Of a DNA stretch of 27,500 nucleotides, positions 1 to 10,945 are shown piece by piece. Below the pieces are notes generated by a model that was given only the letters and a program-made list of their open reading frames with translations, made no database searches and had not been told where the DNA came from. The stretch is from positions 1-27,500 of the forward strand of contig WPIO01000172.1 in the NCBI GenBank assembly GCA_009760855.2, read 5' to 3'. Source of the DNA: Cristatella mucedo. Taxonomy: Eukaryota; Bryozoa; Phylactolaemata; Cristatellidae. A program made the position numbers and the translations under genes. The stretch's first letter is position 1. Every line of letters begins with the position of its first letter.

Positions 1-2200
1 AAGAATGCCGGGTCTGTGAATGCAGAAGAATACAGAGAGCTGTGCCCGTAGGTGTCTGCAGTCTAGCTAGAATGCACGAATATCTCTCCTATCATTAGAA
101 TATTTACTGTGCTGTGGCATCCAACATACATTTACATCGGTCAGCACAAGCTACTCTGCCACACTCACAGGTTAAACGACGACCTTGAAGATGTTCAATG
201 GATGATGATGATGAGTACCATATATCAGTCAAATACATTTCAGTTGCTAAAATAAAAAGGTTGAAGGATATACGGCCTATCAAGTCGTTTGCGTACCCGG
301 CCTATACATATTTGCTTTATTTTATATCTGTTTATACTAAAATGGAAGCTTTATATTAAATGGGCTTTACTGCTTGCCTGTACATTGTAAGCAAGCTACG
401 CATGGCCGTACTTTCAGCTTGGCATCACGTGGCCCCTCTTCCTTCCACTCCTCACTTGCTCATGCCAAGCTCACCCCAGCTGTCAAGGCTTCATCGACGT
501 CCAAGAATGGTCGATTAGTTCTTATGATTCGAATGCTACTGACGTGTGGTCAGCAGAACCGTTGTGTGTGATGATCAAGCCGTCATCCAACGGAGGAGGA
601 GAGAGCTCGAATACTAGCAGCAAGGAAACCCGCAAACCCTATTTTATACTTAGTGCAGACAGATCGTAATACTGCAGCATGTACTACGCATTCAAAAGCA
701 TGTTACACCACTCGAATTAACCGACTAACTTATGAAGATGACGAGTCTGAGGAGTCTACATGATGCAGCGATTTCGCTGAATGTACTTCTATTTTATGAT
801 ACTATATGTGCTCAGCTGCGGCTAGGGCATCCAGGAAATGCAATGACAAATAACATTGCTGGCAGTCAAATACGGCTGCTGCAGTTGTGACCACTGCTGC
901 CAGCCAAGGCGTTCTAACAATGGTACATCACAAGACCATCATATGATGCAACTGACACGACAGTTATTTGCACTGCAACTCCTGCCATGCTCCGTATGTC
1001 ACTCTTAGGCTCTCTACCAAGCCAAAGACCTCTCTTTAGCTACAGTCGTGGGGAAAGTTATCAAAAGTGCACGCAAGGATTCTCATCTTCCGTGCAGTCA
1101 TTGAGAATTGACAATCCTAAGATAGCACTAGGGCAGATTTCATTAGCGTACAAATGCAGTAGTACTCCAGTAAAGGGTATCTTAGAAATGGCTGAATTGT
1201 CAATGAATGAGTGGTAAGCAACCAATCCTGACAGCATTATCGGCCAATGCAGACAGCAAACTAGTAGCCAGGAATCTGAAAGTTGTTGGTTACAAGTTGT
1301 CTTCTCAGAAAATGTGAACTCACCTGCAACGTTATTTTACCACTCACATCATCCTTAGAGCCAGTTTGCAGGATTCATCAAGCCAATCTATAATGAATGA
1401 TAATAATGACATACTTGCTAAAGCGCCTCAAAGAACTTGGATCTTCTTCCAGCTTTTACAGAAGGTTGCAAAAGGCAATGTGACTGACAGGAGTAATGAT
1501 TATGTTGATAAACAACATGAATAGCATGGTTAGGGTGGACAGCACAGGGTCAGCATGCAACAAGTAGTGGCAGCTTGCAACAGTGTCAGCACGCATAAGA
1601 AGCATCATGACTGTTGATTCGAAAAGCAGGTGGCACATGTCTATCAGGTGGGGATAGATGTGAGACAGCTTGAGTCATGACCTGGTGCTGGAGCTGATAA
1701 ACCGAAGTCAACTGTTGCTTAATTGGTGTTTTGTGTGGTACGTGAGAAGGTGGATGTATAACCGTGATGCTCACGAGAATAAGCCTAGTCAACAAGGAAA
1801 CACTCCTCACAGAGTAAATGATAAACTTCAGCAAGATTAAAAAGCAGCACTTGTTGTAAGTAGACATGATGTAAGAGTTGAAGTACAATGAGAGGTCACT
1901 GGAGTCTGCATCCATGAAGGGATCACACTGTTTAAGTCATCAGGCAAAGATCCATTCAGAGCCACAAGTTTTCAGCATTCGGTGTCCTACTATAGCTATC
2001 CAGCTGCTTGTCAGAGCACTTGGAGCCAGCAACCTCAAAGGTCGATGCTGGTCAGAAAGTCGGGTACGCCGTGGCCAAATCGGGATGCTCGGCTGTATGC
2101 GCGGGCAGCTGACTGAACGGTTTCAGCTGATCGGCCAAGGGGCCTGTGCAGGGGACCAAAGCCAACTATCTGTACGTCGAGTTTAGTAGATAGCAAGTAT
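1..2200. other. No recognised feature
   Basis: Short ORFs are present (for example 1586-1915 minus and 1878-2186 plus), but none shows a domain, membrane segment or splice-linked continuation that I recognise. I treat the stretch as non-coding or unresolved. Confidence 0.5.
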
Positions 2201-3180
2201 GACCGTTGCTTTTTGTCTCCTTTAAAGATGTGCGTAGGACATCGACAGCATACTTCTCTTCGTCGCGTTCAGCTCGTCTAGGTGAATGCACGAGACCGAA
2301 TTGGATGTCGCGACAGGACTTCTGGGCCAAAAGGCACGCTGCGCAGGACTTTGACATTTGCTACACCCTGAAGGAAGATGCTGTAATACTTATCGTGCAT
2401 CCTCAAAAAGAGCTTCGGTTTCGGTTATTTTAGAGGCTGGCAATCGAGGTCCTTGGCCCAGGCACTTGTGAGGACACGTCGGTGTCTTGCTTTCCTCAGT
2501 CAAAGCACAGCCATCCAGCGGCTTCCCGCGGTGCTGCAGGCACTGCTGTCTGTCCTGAGGGCTGCCGCACCGTCACTCAGTGCCCTTGATCTGATCGATG
2601 GCGTACAATCGCGTGGCCTCGTGATTGAATCAGGCTATGTCCTGGCAAGGCAGGCTGCGCCACAGGGATCCGGGCCACTGCAGCACCCAGGTGTCTGCGT
2701 CGACGTCTGGTTTGCCATCTCTGCACCTCGGCAAAAAATTGCAATTGGCCTGCATCTCTCAACAGATGGGGTATAGAGGCTCACGCAAAAGTAGGACGAA
2801 TGAGAGAGGGCGTTGATGATGCTTTGGTAGTAACTCATGATTCAGTGACTAGACTTTGCAAGCAGGGCAGAGCAGAGAATGCAAATCTGAGATCTCTGCC
2901 TGTACTGCTTGGTCGGCACAGCGATCTGCAGCAGCTGTGCAAGCAGCGCAGCAGCAGCAGCGGCTCCTCTGCAATTTGTCCAAAGGGCGATGCGAAAGAC
3001 AGCATGCGTTCGTCAATCGCAAGTTGGTGCATCGGAAGCTCTTGTTGTGCCATGGCTTGTTCTCAAAAAGGAGCAAACCAAGTCTGGCTGGTAGATGACT
3101 ACAAAAGTTAATCACGGAGACAATGTGTGACAAAAAGGAATGAAAAAATAGTGTCCTCATAGCTAATAAACGGGTGTATA
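2200..3180. other. GC-richer stretch with overlapping ORFs on both strands, unassigned
   Basis: Several frames on both strands stay open here (2206-2433 plus, 2453-2776 plus, 2635-2838 minus, 2835-3160 minus). A CAG-rich segment lies at about 2928-2965. None of the translations resembles a family I know. One may be a real exon, but splice sites and homology were not enough to choose. Confidence 0.35.
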
Positions 3181-3235
3181 GAAAAGCAGACTGCTAGGCG
3201 CTAATTTCAGGATTCGATGGGACATCGATCTAAAG

Positions 3236-3390
3236 CATAATGTTGAGTTGTGCTGCAAATTATGGGACAAATTGCAAGCAGTATGTCATGCTAGACCGTC
3301 TGACATCACTCTGAAACTCGTCGGGTCCATGACAGTCCGAATAGGAGACAGTGGTGGCTAATCGGGGGCTAATCGGGGGGCACAATCCAA
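3236..3390. repeat. Unclassified dispersed repeat, uninterrupted copy
   Basis: The core CAAATTATG, then GACAAATTGCAAGCAGTA, at about 3256-3285 recurs at 8896-8922. The sequence after it (CCGTCTGACATCACTC) is related to that following the solo LTR (CCATCCGATGTAACTC). The two loci are copies of one repeat, one of them split by the LTR. No coding motif is recognisable in either strand. Confidence 0.5.
3358..3379. repeat. 11-bp direct duplication
   Basis: CTAATCGGGGG occurs twice in a row in the unclassified repeat. The interrupted copy has it once, so the duplication is local. Confidence 0.5.
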
Positions 3391-3721
3391 TAGATTTGGT
3401 GTTTGTAATCCCCATGCTGCTGTGTCGTCGTGTTAAAGAAATGGTGTGTTTGACTGTTTGGTTTACTGTGGCATAAAATTTCATTCATTTCAAAGCTCCG
3501 GGAGGACTTTAAAACTGCAGAAAGCAATAGTCAACCAAGCGGCCATAGTTGTAGTGGTGTGTTGCAAAACTTATGGCTGCTAGTGTAGATATGCCGAAGG
3601 CTTTTCCATCCAGAGGGAACCGGAGTGCTTGCAGGTGGCCCAGGAGAGGACGAGATTTTCATGTTTTGGAAGGGGAGCTCCAGGGCTCCTTCAGACATGA
3701 CATAAGCAGCACATGAAAACA

Positions 3722-3735
3722 GTTTTTTTTTTTTT
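3722..3735. repeat. Poly-T run
   Basis: About 14 T in a row. It could be the trace of a reverse-transcribed poly(A) tail on the minus strand, but no element body was recognised next to it. Confidence 0.7.
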
Positions 3736-3989
3736 TGACAATTCTACTCAACTTGTTCCTTTTGTGTCTTCCCACTGCTTCCAACCTTTGGGTATGAGGA
3801 AATTTGCCCAGGATTTAGGTACTTCCATTTCTCCACGAGAGACAATCATCCCCCTGCCCCTTTAGCTCGGCCACTGAGTGCTCGTCATAGGTGCTATTGC
3901 AAGCAATAATTCTGACTCCGTGACTGCATTTGCAGTAGAACCTGGGCACAATAAATAGCTGCGGCTATAACAATGCAATTGCTGTAAGT

Positions 3990-4150
3990 ACTACGAGGAA
4001 TATGTTGCTATCTTATTGCACAGGCACAGAGGCCTGAAAGCAGTGAGTTATAGATGCATAAATGTGATTTAAAATGGCCTGGACCAGCTTTCAAGGCCCG
4101 AATTTTACTAAATGGAGCAGCTGAAAGTGGGCAGACTTGACTGTAAAGAC
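3990..4150 (-). mobile_element. L2/CR1-type LINE, short thumb fragment
   Basis: The minus strand gives TVKSAHFQLLHLVKF and, slightly further, SHLCIYNSLLSGLCACAIR. These align with VKSACFQLHNIA and NPLLPGLPPCAIR of the 26813-27075 copy. DNA identity is clear around GCAGCTGAAAG, GGCAGACTTGACTG (4112-4138 against 27040-27066). It is a heavily decayed remnant. Confidence 0.65.
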
Positions 4151-4807
4151 GACCAGGTCAAATGGTAAAGGTCGTTGTTGAACAAGATATCCAGATTTCA
4201 AGCTGATAGCACAGGGGACATGTTGGCAGAGCCATCTTCGAGCACTAGGCTTTCCTGCTTATGAGTCACTCTGCCTTAACTGCTAGAATGGTCAAATCGT
4301 TATTTAACTGAATAAGCCCGATTTCTGTACAAGAACAATTGCAGTGCATGTTATAAGGGTGGTGACAGTTTGAAGTGCTGAAAGACATAATTTAATCGCA
4401 GCACAGGTCTGGCAGTGTGCCGGCTGCATATAAACGATAGCCTAGCTTGTACTTAACGACTAGATCAGCATGAGGAGCTTGAATTTACGTGAAAATAATG
4501 AGACTGGTAGAGACTCTTTAGATGGTCCGTGTTTGAATAGCATGATTTGATTGATAAACGTCGGAAACTTATGCAAACTGCACGTATGCCATAAAATATG
4601 CCACAGATCAAGGATCTAAACTACTAATGTGCTGTGTCAGTGCCGTCTTAGTGTACTGATATGTGCTATAGAAATGCTTGCCTATCAGTGGCATGAATCC
4701 TGGTGCTCAACATGATGGATGTCAGAAAAAAGCTACAGTGACATCCGGTAAACCAAAGCAGATAGACTCTATTCTCAAGTCTTCCTGGTGATTGCTATGT
4801 CTTGATC

Positions 4808-4905
4808 CTTTATCGCCACTGCAAGCGGTGGTGATAGCCGTAAAGGCTCTTCTGTCGCTATACAAAAAGAGGCTGTTTAATTAGCTAGGATTTATTTATT
4901 TAATT
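4808..4905 (+). mobile_element. 5'-truncated copy of the tRNA-derived SINE
   Basis: It matches the body and tail of the SINE at 20262-20455: TTTATCGCCACTGCAAGCGG, AAAGGCTCTTCTGTCGCTAT, GAGGCTGTTTAATTAGCTAG, then a TTTATTTATTTAA tail. The tRNA-like head is absent, as with incomplete reverse transcription. Confidence 0.8.
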
Positions 4906-4909
4906 ATGC

Positions 4910-7690
4910 TCACTAAATAGTGAGTCATAATGCACTTGCAGACTCAAACCTACACTAAATCATTTCTAAATCGCCTAGGGGATAGGTGTTTCATATCTCT
5001 ATGCGGCGACGTGTGCTGTGACTATTCCGGTTACGATAAGAGACTGAGGAGTAAAAGGAGTAAAAGCACTGAATTACGGTTTGCTGATTAAAAAGTCAGT
5101 GTATGTAACTGCAGAAAAGACTTGGCGGCGGATAACTCTCCAGCTTGCAGAGGGTAATTAAAATTTGCCTACCGCCAGCACCCGCAACCTGCGATACGGA
5201 GTGAGAGTATCGTACGACGAGGAGTTTTGAAAAGTATCTCGGTCTGGACCGTTCCAATTCCTACAAAGCAGGAAGTGCTGGCTAGTTGAGCTACCGAGTA
5301 AAATCAGGTACGCACCAACTATCGTTTGTGACAAAACGCTTTAAGCCACTCTTCAATCAGTAAACGTCTTCTACCATGCGGCCGTGCCGCAATTATTAAG
5401 CACCTCTGCAGGTCGAGGCCCAGCGTTCGATTTCACCCAGCATCAGACACAAGCACTGAAAACGCATACTGGCGTCTTTCTATGAAGGTGAAGTAAGCAA
5501 TCAGACTAAAACACGCATTGGCTGACGACTCGCAAAATTATTCTTTCAGATGTATATCAACTTACCTTGTGGAAGCTAGATGAACAATAGTTCGATAAAG
5601 AGATCGCCTCCAAATTAACGGCTACCTCAGTATATGAAAACCTTGAAGGCCCGGATTTAGTGCTCTCATTGGTAGGCCGAAAATGAATTTCCTGTGAAAA
5701 TCAAGCATTTTTTTTATTTAAAAATGAATATTAAATAAATATTTTATACTTGCGCGAAACTTACTCACGAGCCGTCTGTCAGCAGGGTATGCTGTCTGTA
5801 ACCGTACACCTTATTACGATGGCCGCCATGTGCTTTGCTTGTCCGGGAGAGAAGCCTGGATGGTGCGACTATTCTGCCGGTGCTGTTGCTGTCTCGATCG
5901 TAGCGGAGCCTTTGACGACGACCCTCTGGCTTATTGTTCTCTAACCTGTAGCTAATTCTTCCCTTAATAGTCCTCTTCCGTTAGCTGCAGGCAGCTACGA
6001 TTGCAGAGCTCCATCCCTGACCCTACCGCTCCGTGCAACTTCATCGCATCAGAGCGATTCCAGCCGAGTCGCTTCTTCAACCATGCACCGGACAAGAAAG
6101 TTTCATACAGCAGCTATCCTTTCTCTAAGTAAACCAGAGGCGGAAAGTTTTAACTGGTTGCCAGGCAGTCTCTGCGGCACCAGCCTGCCGTGGCGGCACT
6201 GAACTTGGGTCCCCTACAGCAGCTGTGTGGGCGTGGCCACGCCGGAAAGTTATCCCACCCCAGCAGGACTCACACCCGGCCGACGGGACGGGTCTACGTT
6301 TGAGCGGGATGGTAACGTAGCAGTGTCAAGTTAAAGAAGGTCCAAGATATGTATTAGTGCGTGTGATAATCCAACGCAAAGACCGATATACGTATCAGAG
6401 CGTATGATCAGCCGGGATCTCAATGCTTAATCTCATTTTTTCATAAATCTCAGAATTCATAAATCATGCAATCGTATTGATTCCTTCATATTGAAAGATT
6501 ACTTCAAAGAAAGGCACAAATAAAGGTCTTGGTGACTTCCAACAGACTCATTTGCAGGCTTACAGCTCACGCTCAGAGCTAGCACTCGTCGACCGACTGG
6601 CTGGCCGTTACTCCGAGAGACAACGAGTGCCAAAACCAACAGCAGCCTAGATTATGACCTTAAAACATGCCGAGTTGACGTGATATTTTTGCATTTGTTC
6701 TTCCTTTGAGCCTAGGCTGTAGCTAAAGGGATAATCGTCTATGCAGAACCAAATTCATATATTTTCCGACAACTTTTCAGGAGTGTAAACACGCTCTCCT
6801 GCAGAGGCTAGCACACAAATTATGATAAACGGACACAAACTTCTTTCTATCCTGACGTATACCATGAAAAAGCGACTGAACTTTCTGAACTTAAATATGT
6901 TTTCAAACAATTAACAAACAGTATACAACAAATCAACCTGCACAGCACTAAACGGAAATTGATCGCACTACCATATCGGAGCTAAATGTCCCTGCTGCTA
7001 GGCGTTAGCCAGGACGATCGCCAATAGGAGCGCTGCGTTCCCGAGTCTCAGAAGACAGACAGCTCCTGTTGATGTCTTCGTGACTGAGTCAATATCTGCA
7101 CATCAGTTGAAATTTTAATAATGCAAAGAACTGTTTACTACGAGTGCTTTCAGAAGCCGAATGCCATTTAGCAAGACGTACGCTCTACACTCGTACCTTC
7201 TATTCTTCTCATGCTATTCGTCTACAATGATGACTGCACTGGCCAACTCAACTTCAGCTTATGTTAGCTTGGCGGCTTCCCCGGCAAACCATCGCCCATA
7301 CCAGCCTCCCGAATAAGAGTTAGAAGCTATGGACGGAACTAAGTCAGCCGTCAATTCTACTTGGCTTGGTCGTGCAGACGCACCAGTTAGGTGGAAAGTA
7401 GGGAAGGTACTGAGTATAAACGCAGCTTAAGAGTTTAGGCCGCTTTCATGATTTTGAGGGGCCAGCTGCGATCTTACCATCTTGGTAATTTTGGCAATCG
7501 ACATATCTCGGAAGCGGGTTGGGATAAGTTAGAAATCTCTCCGATATAACATTCTGAAAATTTCTTGGGACAATAAAAAAACCGGCCTGTATCTGAAAGC
7601 CCTCGGGCTTCTACCTGAGGGCTGCTCGGCTCCTGATATTGAGTTCGTGAAGGCCCATTGTGCACCACCACTAACCACACGATCATGCTT
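4910..7690. other. Long stretch with no recognised feature
   Basis: There is an AT-rich patch near 5707-5750. A short ORF starts at an ATG in good eukaryotic context (GCCGCCATG, 5821-5829) but stops after about 40 codons. GTGGGCGTGGCCACG at about 6227 shares GGGCGTGGCCAC with 7803. I see no protein domain, RNA gene or clear repeat. Confidence 0.45.
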
Positions 7691-7699
7691 TCTTTATAG

Positions 7700-7860
7700 C
7701 AGAGCTCGGCAAACTTTTTGTTGGACTACTAGGCCATTTCAGGAGGTCAAGAAGGCAAACTAGGCCAGAAGAAACCATGCCCACTCTGTCTGCCCCGGAG
7801 TGGGCGTGGCCACTATGCCCACTTTAAACTGTGCAGGGGGGGAGCCAAATCAAGCACAAT
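7700..7860 (+). mobile_element. hAT-like transposon end
   Basis: CAGAGCTCGGCAAACTTTTT at 7700 resembles the CAGGGGTCGGCAAACT ends of hAT (Charlie-type) elements. The following 160 bases contain a hairpin (CATGCCCACTC at 7776-7786 with GAGTGGGCGTG at 7798-7808). No opposite terminus or 8-bp target duplication was found, so this is a truncated copy or a chance match. Confidence 0.35.
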
Positions 7861-7864
7861 AACA

Positions 7865-7940
7865 CTTAGCTGTCAACTCAAAGTAAAAAGCGGCCGAGAG
7901 ACGGCGCGTGCCTCGAAAACTCGTTAGTTGGGATACTCTA
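7865..7940 (-). mobile_element. Second copy of the pogo/Tigger-like terminus
   Basis: In plus-strand reading it shares CAACTCAAAG, CGGCCGAGAGAC, CCTCGAAAACTCGTTAG and a terminal GGGATACTCTA with 19740-19833. It is more diverged at the very end. Confidence 0.45.
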
Positions 7941-8035
7941 AGGTCAAAGTACCTCTATATAGTGAAGGGCAAGAAAACCGTGACAACTCAATTCGGCTAC
8001 GGATCCATCAATTAATAACTGGGGGGCCGCTAGGC

Positions 8036-8250
8036 CGGATCTGGAGCACTAGGTGCGTCGGATCTGGAGCACTAGGTGCGTCGGATCTGGAGCACTAGGT
8101 GCGTCGGATCTGGAGCACTAGCTGCGTCGGATCTCAAGCACTAGCTGCGTCGGATCTCAAGCACTAGCTGCGTCGGATCTGGAGCACTAGCTGCGCCGGA
8201 TCTGGAGCACTAGGTGCGCCGGATCTGGAGCACTAGGTGCGCTGGATCTG
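8036..8250 (+). repeat. 23-bp minisatellite, nine full units plus a partial
   Basis: Units begin CGGATCTGGAGCACTAGGTG and repeat every 23 bases from 8036 to 8242, then a partial unit ends at 8250. Variants differ at a few positions: GGTGCGT, GCTGCGT, GCTGCGC and a CTCAAG subtype at 8128 and 8151. Variants sit next to their like, as expected from unequal exchange or slippage. There is no spacer diversity, so it is not a CRISPR array. Confidence 0.95.
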
Positions 8251-8302
8251 ACCTAAGGGCCGGAGTTTATCGACCTCTGCTTTACAGAATATATAAAGTC
8301 AA

Positions 8303-8340
8303 GAAAGAACTAAGTTCTCTGAGGGCGCTACACAAAAATG
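8303..8340 (+). mobile_element. SINE-like 3' tail fragment
   Basis: AAGTTCTCTGAGGGCGCTAC, then ACAAAAATG, matches the tail of the SINE at 18949-19110. No tRNA-like head is visible upstream; the 23-bp minisatellite ends about 50 bases before it. Confidence 0.5.
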
Positions 8341-8839
8341 TGTAGTTTGGTTCACACATCAGAGAGCCAGCCGATGAACAACGCCAACGGTTTATTGCAC
8401 AAGGCACGGAGCAGCAAGACGCACGACTGCCTTCGCCCCCTTCTCACACTCGAGTCTTCTCCCTCCTCCCCTCCGGTTGTGCCTTGGCCGACCCCGATGG
8501 TGAATCCACCATCTGTTCACCAGTGGGTTATCGGCCTGTGTCAATGCGTCATTAGAAGCTGACCACAGCTGTGCACAGGCCCCTCTCGACGATGCTCCCA
8601 ACAGCTGTTTAGGAAAGGAGCGGTACCAGCCCGAATGCAATCGAACTACGAAATGTACTATTCATAGTACTCCGTAACATTCGAGCTTAGTATTGCAATG
8701 ATCAACAGTGAGACGAAGGCTCGACGAACACGGGCGTATGGTAAGGGTTGCAAAGAAACCTTACCTAGTGACGCAAGCCTCCACAGAAGCATGCTTTGGG
8801 CGGGGCGGCAGCACAGCCGCTGGACGACCGAAGATTGGA

Positions 8840-8933
8840 GGATCGCGGTACAGAGCTGACTTCGACCTCTTCGCCGTAGCATGGCGCCGCCAGCCAAATT
8901 ATGTGACAAATTGCAAGCAGTACGCCATACTTT
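8840..8933. repeat. Left part of the LTR-interrupted dispersed repeat
   Basis: It shares the core GACAAATTGCAAGCAGTA with the copy at 3236-3390 and ends at the target duplication of the solo LTR. Its left limit is uncertain. Confidence 0.45.
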
Positions 8934-9499
8934 TGTAGCGCCCTGCTGTCCTTGGCTGAATTTTAGCGCGAACAAGAGCTGTTCGGAGGCGGGCTAGAAC
9001 TCCTTTGTCCTGGAGCAGTGAGCCAGAGAGGAGCGTCAGTGTGGGTTTGAGAGGAAGCGCTTAAGAGCAAGCCAGGAAGCTCTCTGACCAGCGGTGGCGA
9101 GTCGGCCTTTAGAATTGGTCCGATACCCGCGGAAGCTGCTGATCGATGTTGGCTGGCCTGTCAACCTTCGCCATCACTCTGTCCAAAAAGAATCGTCTGG
9201 AACCCATTCGCCATTCAAGCTGGACAGAGGGGACATTCCACTGGCCTAGTGTCGGTATTAATTCCTTACCGTAATGGGCCCTGGTGTCGGGCTCAATACC
9301 ACTAAGCTCTTGCCCCATTGTCTCAGCTAAGCATTTAAGAGTCGAGCGTCGCTCGCTCTGGGTCTTTTATTATCTTCGTGTCTTTTGTCCGGCTCTGCGC
9401 TTCGACGCCGTCGGGCACTCGTTTTTCTCTGAAAGCGAGGGAGGAGGGCGGGCTGTCCGCCGACGATGGGCGGAATAGGACAAGACAGTGCTAGGAGGA

Positions 9500-9518
9500 T
9501 TCGGTGGACTCCACCGAA
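9500..9518. promoter_or_regulatory. Near-perfect palindrome in the LTR
   Basis: Nine-base inverted arms (TTCGGTGGA and TCCACCGAA) are separated by one base. It could be a dimeric protein-binding site or an RNA hairpin; no function can be assigned. Confidence 0.35.
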
Positions 9519-9645
9519 TACGGTCGTATCGCGCCCGAGCTGGCACTCTGTGTTTCTTTTTGTGTTTTGTGTGTGCGCGCTAGCACGCGGTCTCGGCATA
9601 GGGATTTGCCGGTGCGAGCTAGGCGTAGTTGACGTGTGTGGAGCC

Positions 9646-9925
9646 CTAGTTCTCCGGTTAGGGTTTAGGCTCCAGTTTGAGCTCCGTCTATTTGGGTCGT
9701 CCCCAGTATAGATGTAAGTAGCGTAAGTGTGGAGACGTGTTTCTTCCGCAAGAGTGCTTGAGGTGGCGTGTGTGGAGTATTCCTGCCGCACTGGTGGAAA
9801 CCAAGTTCTAGTTCACCGGTCAGGGTTTAGGCTCGGGTTCGCGCTTCAGTGTGGAGAAGTATTCCCTCCGCAAGAGTGTTGGTGCTGTTGAGAACGTGCG
9901 AGGAGTGTGGAGATAAAGCTGAACT
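9646..9925 (+). repeat. Diverged 162-bp tandem duplication inside the solo LTR
   Basis: The motif CTAGTTC, CCGGT, AGGGTTTAGGCTC begins at 9646 and again at 9808. In both copies it is followed by a segment with GTGTGGAG and then CCGCAAGAGTG. The second copy is shorter through a deletion between these blocks. It resembles the repeated enhancer-like blocks common in LTR U3 regions, though its position just before the AATAAA leaves open whether it belongs to U3 or R. Confidence 0.55.
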
Positions 9926-9953
9926 AGACGCGCAGCGACTTTGTGCGCTTGCG

Positions 9954-9959
9954 AATAAA
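9954..9959 (+). terminator. LTR polyadenylation signal
   Basis: AATAAA sits about 215 bases before the 3' end of the solo LTR, in the plus orientation, where the R region of a retrotransposon LTR could end. Confidence 0.4.
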
Positions 9960-10173
9960 GTTCAGTAAAATCCCCAATTTGTGTCTCGCTTCCAATTCTA
10001 GCCACGGACTCATGACCCCTTTAGTAACGGTAAGCAGGTCGGCGCCAGAAACGCTCGTTTCGTGGCGGCCAGCCTATTGCGCGTATGAGCGAACCGAACG
10101 GCATTAGGCGCTAGGCTACGCCGCTAGGTAAGCGGCAGGTCAAGCCTACCCCCGCCGAGCCTTCGGCGTTACA

Positions 10174-10260
10174 CTTTCCCATCCGATGTAACTCACCGAG
10201 TTCATGCCGCCCGTAGTGCGGAAATTTCTAATCGGGGATGTACCACATCCTACTACAATC
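10174..10260. repeat. Right part of the LTR-interrupted dispersed repeat
   Basis: It starts with the second CTTT of the target duplication. It continues with CCATCCGATGTAACTC, related to the sequence after 3295. CTAATCGGGG at about 10230 also has counterparts at 3358-3379. The right limit is uncertain. Confidence 0.4.
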
Positions 10261-10643
10261 AGTGGCTCTACCATCCGCTCTGCGTATTTTGTGCTTTAAA
10301 AATCGTGCGTGGGGCTGTGCTGTTTACTTTGTGCCACCGGCCAATCTAAGATCCTTTAGTGACCATGTCTTCCATCCGTATGCGCCTGGAACCTTCAAAT
10401 GAGCAATATCCTGACGTTCCATGACTTTGCAACATTTAAATAAAAGCTTTCAGTTTATTTCTCACAGAACTTTCTCATTCTTATTGAATCGTTCTTTATG
10501 CGTTACTGCGTTCTGCAATCGTTCTTTCTATTTTCACTAATAAGTTGGCATCCTGCCTTTGCCACGTGAAATGCCATGAAAGAAATGTGTCGCTTTCTTA
10601 GGCGCTATATAATAGTTATTGGTAATTTGATAATATTAAAACA

Positions 10644-10649
10644 TTTATT
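10644..10649 (-). terminator. Candidate polyadenylation signal of the transporter gene
   Basis: AATAAA on the minus strand lies about 300 bases past the TGA at 10946. The region is AT-rich, so a chance match is possible; no downstream GU-rich element was checked. Confidence 0.3.
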
Positions 10650-10945
10650 TTTCAATTAGTAATTAGCGAAGCTTTTGAAAGTATCAGGTTGGAGGCTGGA
10701 ATGCAGCAACCTTGGCACGGTGAAAAAAAAAAATGCTGATCACGTTTGTGGATGATGTAACACTGCAAATACCTATCACCTAACGACATATACGAGGCAA
10801 CAGTGCTGCATGACTCGTTAATGCAGGACTCTATAAACATGGGTTTCAGTCTCTTGCTAGTAGAGTCGGCTTTTGTGCAAAAACATAATGCTTAAATTTG
10901 TTCAAGGCTACACCACCAAAAGCTTCCTGCGAAGCATTGTATTTT

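Larger units (their letters stand above)
8934..10173 (+). mobile_element. Solo LTR, 1,240 bp, with 4-bp target duplication
   Basis: The element begins TGTAGCGCC and ends GGCGTTACA, imperfect inverted ends (8 of 9 match) in the TG...CA form of LTRs. Both sides carry CTTT (8930-8933 and 10174-10177), a target duplication of the size made by Ty3/gypsy-type integrases. The flanking sequence, with one CTTT removed, aligns without gaps over 25 bases to the related repeat at about 3286-3310, which has no insert and so acts as an empty site. No gag or pol sequence is seen inside. Orientation is inferred from an AATAAA at 9954-9959 and a TATA-like TTTAAG near 9331. The family is not identified. Confidence 0.72.

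Noticed and set aside
2453-2838. Overlapping ORFs on both strands as a gene
   Set aside because: Several frames are open at once in GC-rich sequence, and none shows a known domain.
5821-5944. Small ORF with a good Kozak context
   Set aside because: It has only about 41 codons, with no signal peptide, domain or supporting context.
8036-8250. CRISPR-like regular repeat
   Set aside because: The 23-bp units are directly adjacent with no spacers, and the surrounding DNA is eukaryotic.
9655-9673. Telomere-like GGTTAGGGTTTAGG sequence
   Set aside because: It occurs only as part of the 162-bp duplication in the solo LTR and is not repeated as hexamers.
10000-10030. Primer-binding-site-like TGACCCC after a possible LTR end near 10009
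   Set aside because: The pair of inverted ends, the target duplication and the empty-site alignment place the LTR end at 10173, so this lies inside the LTR.
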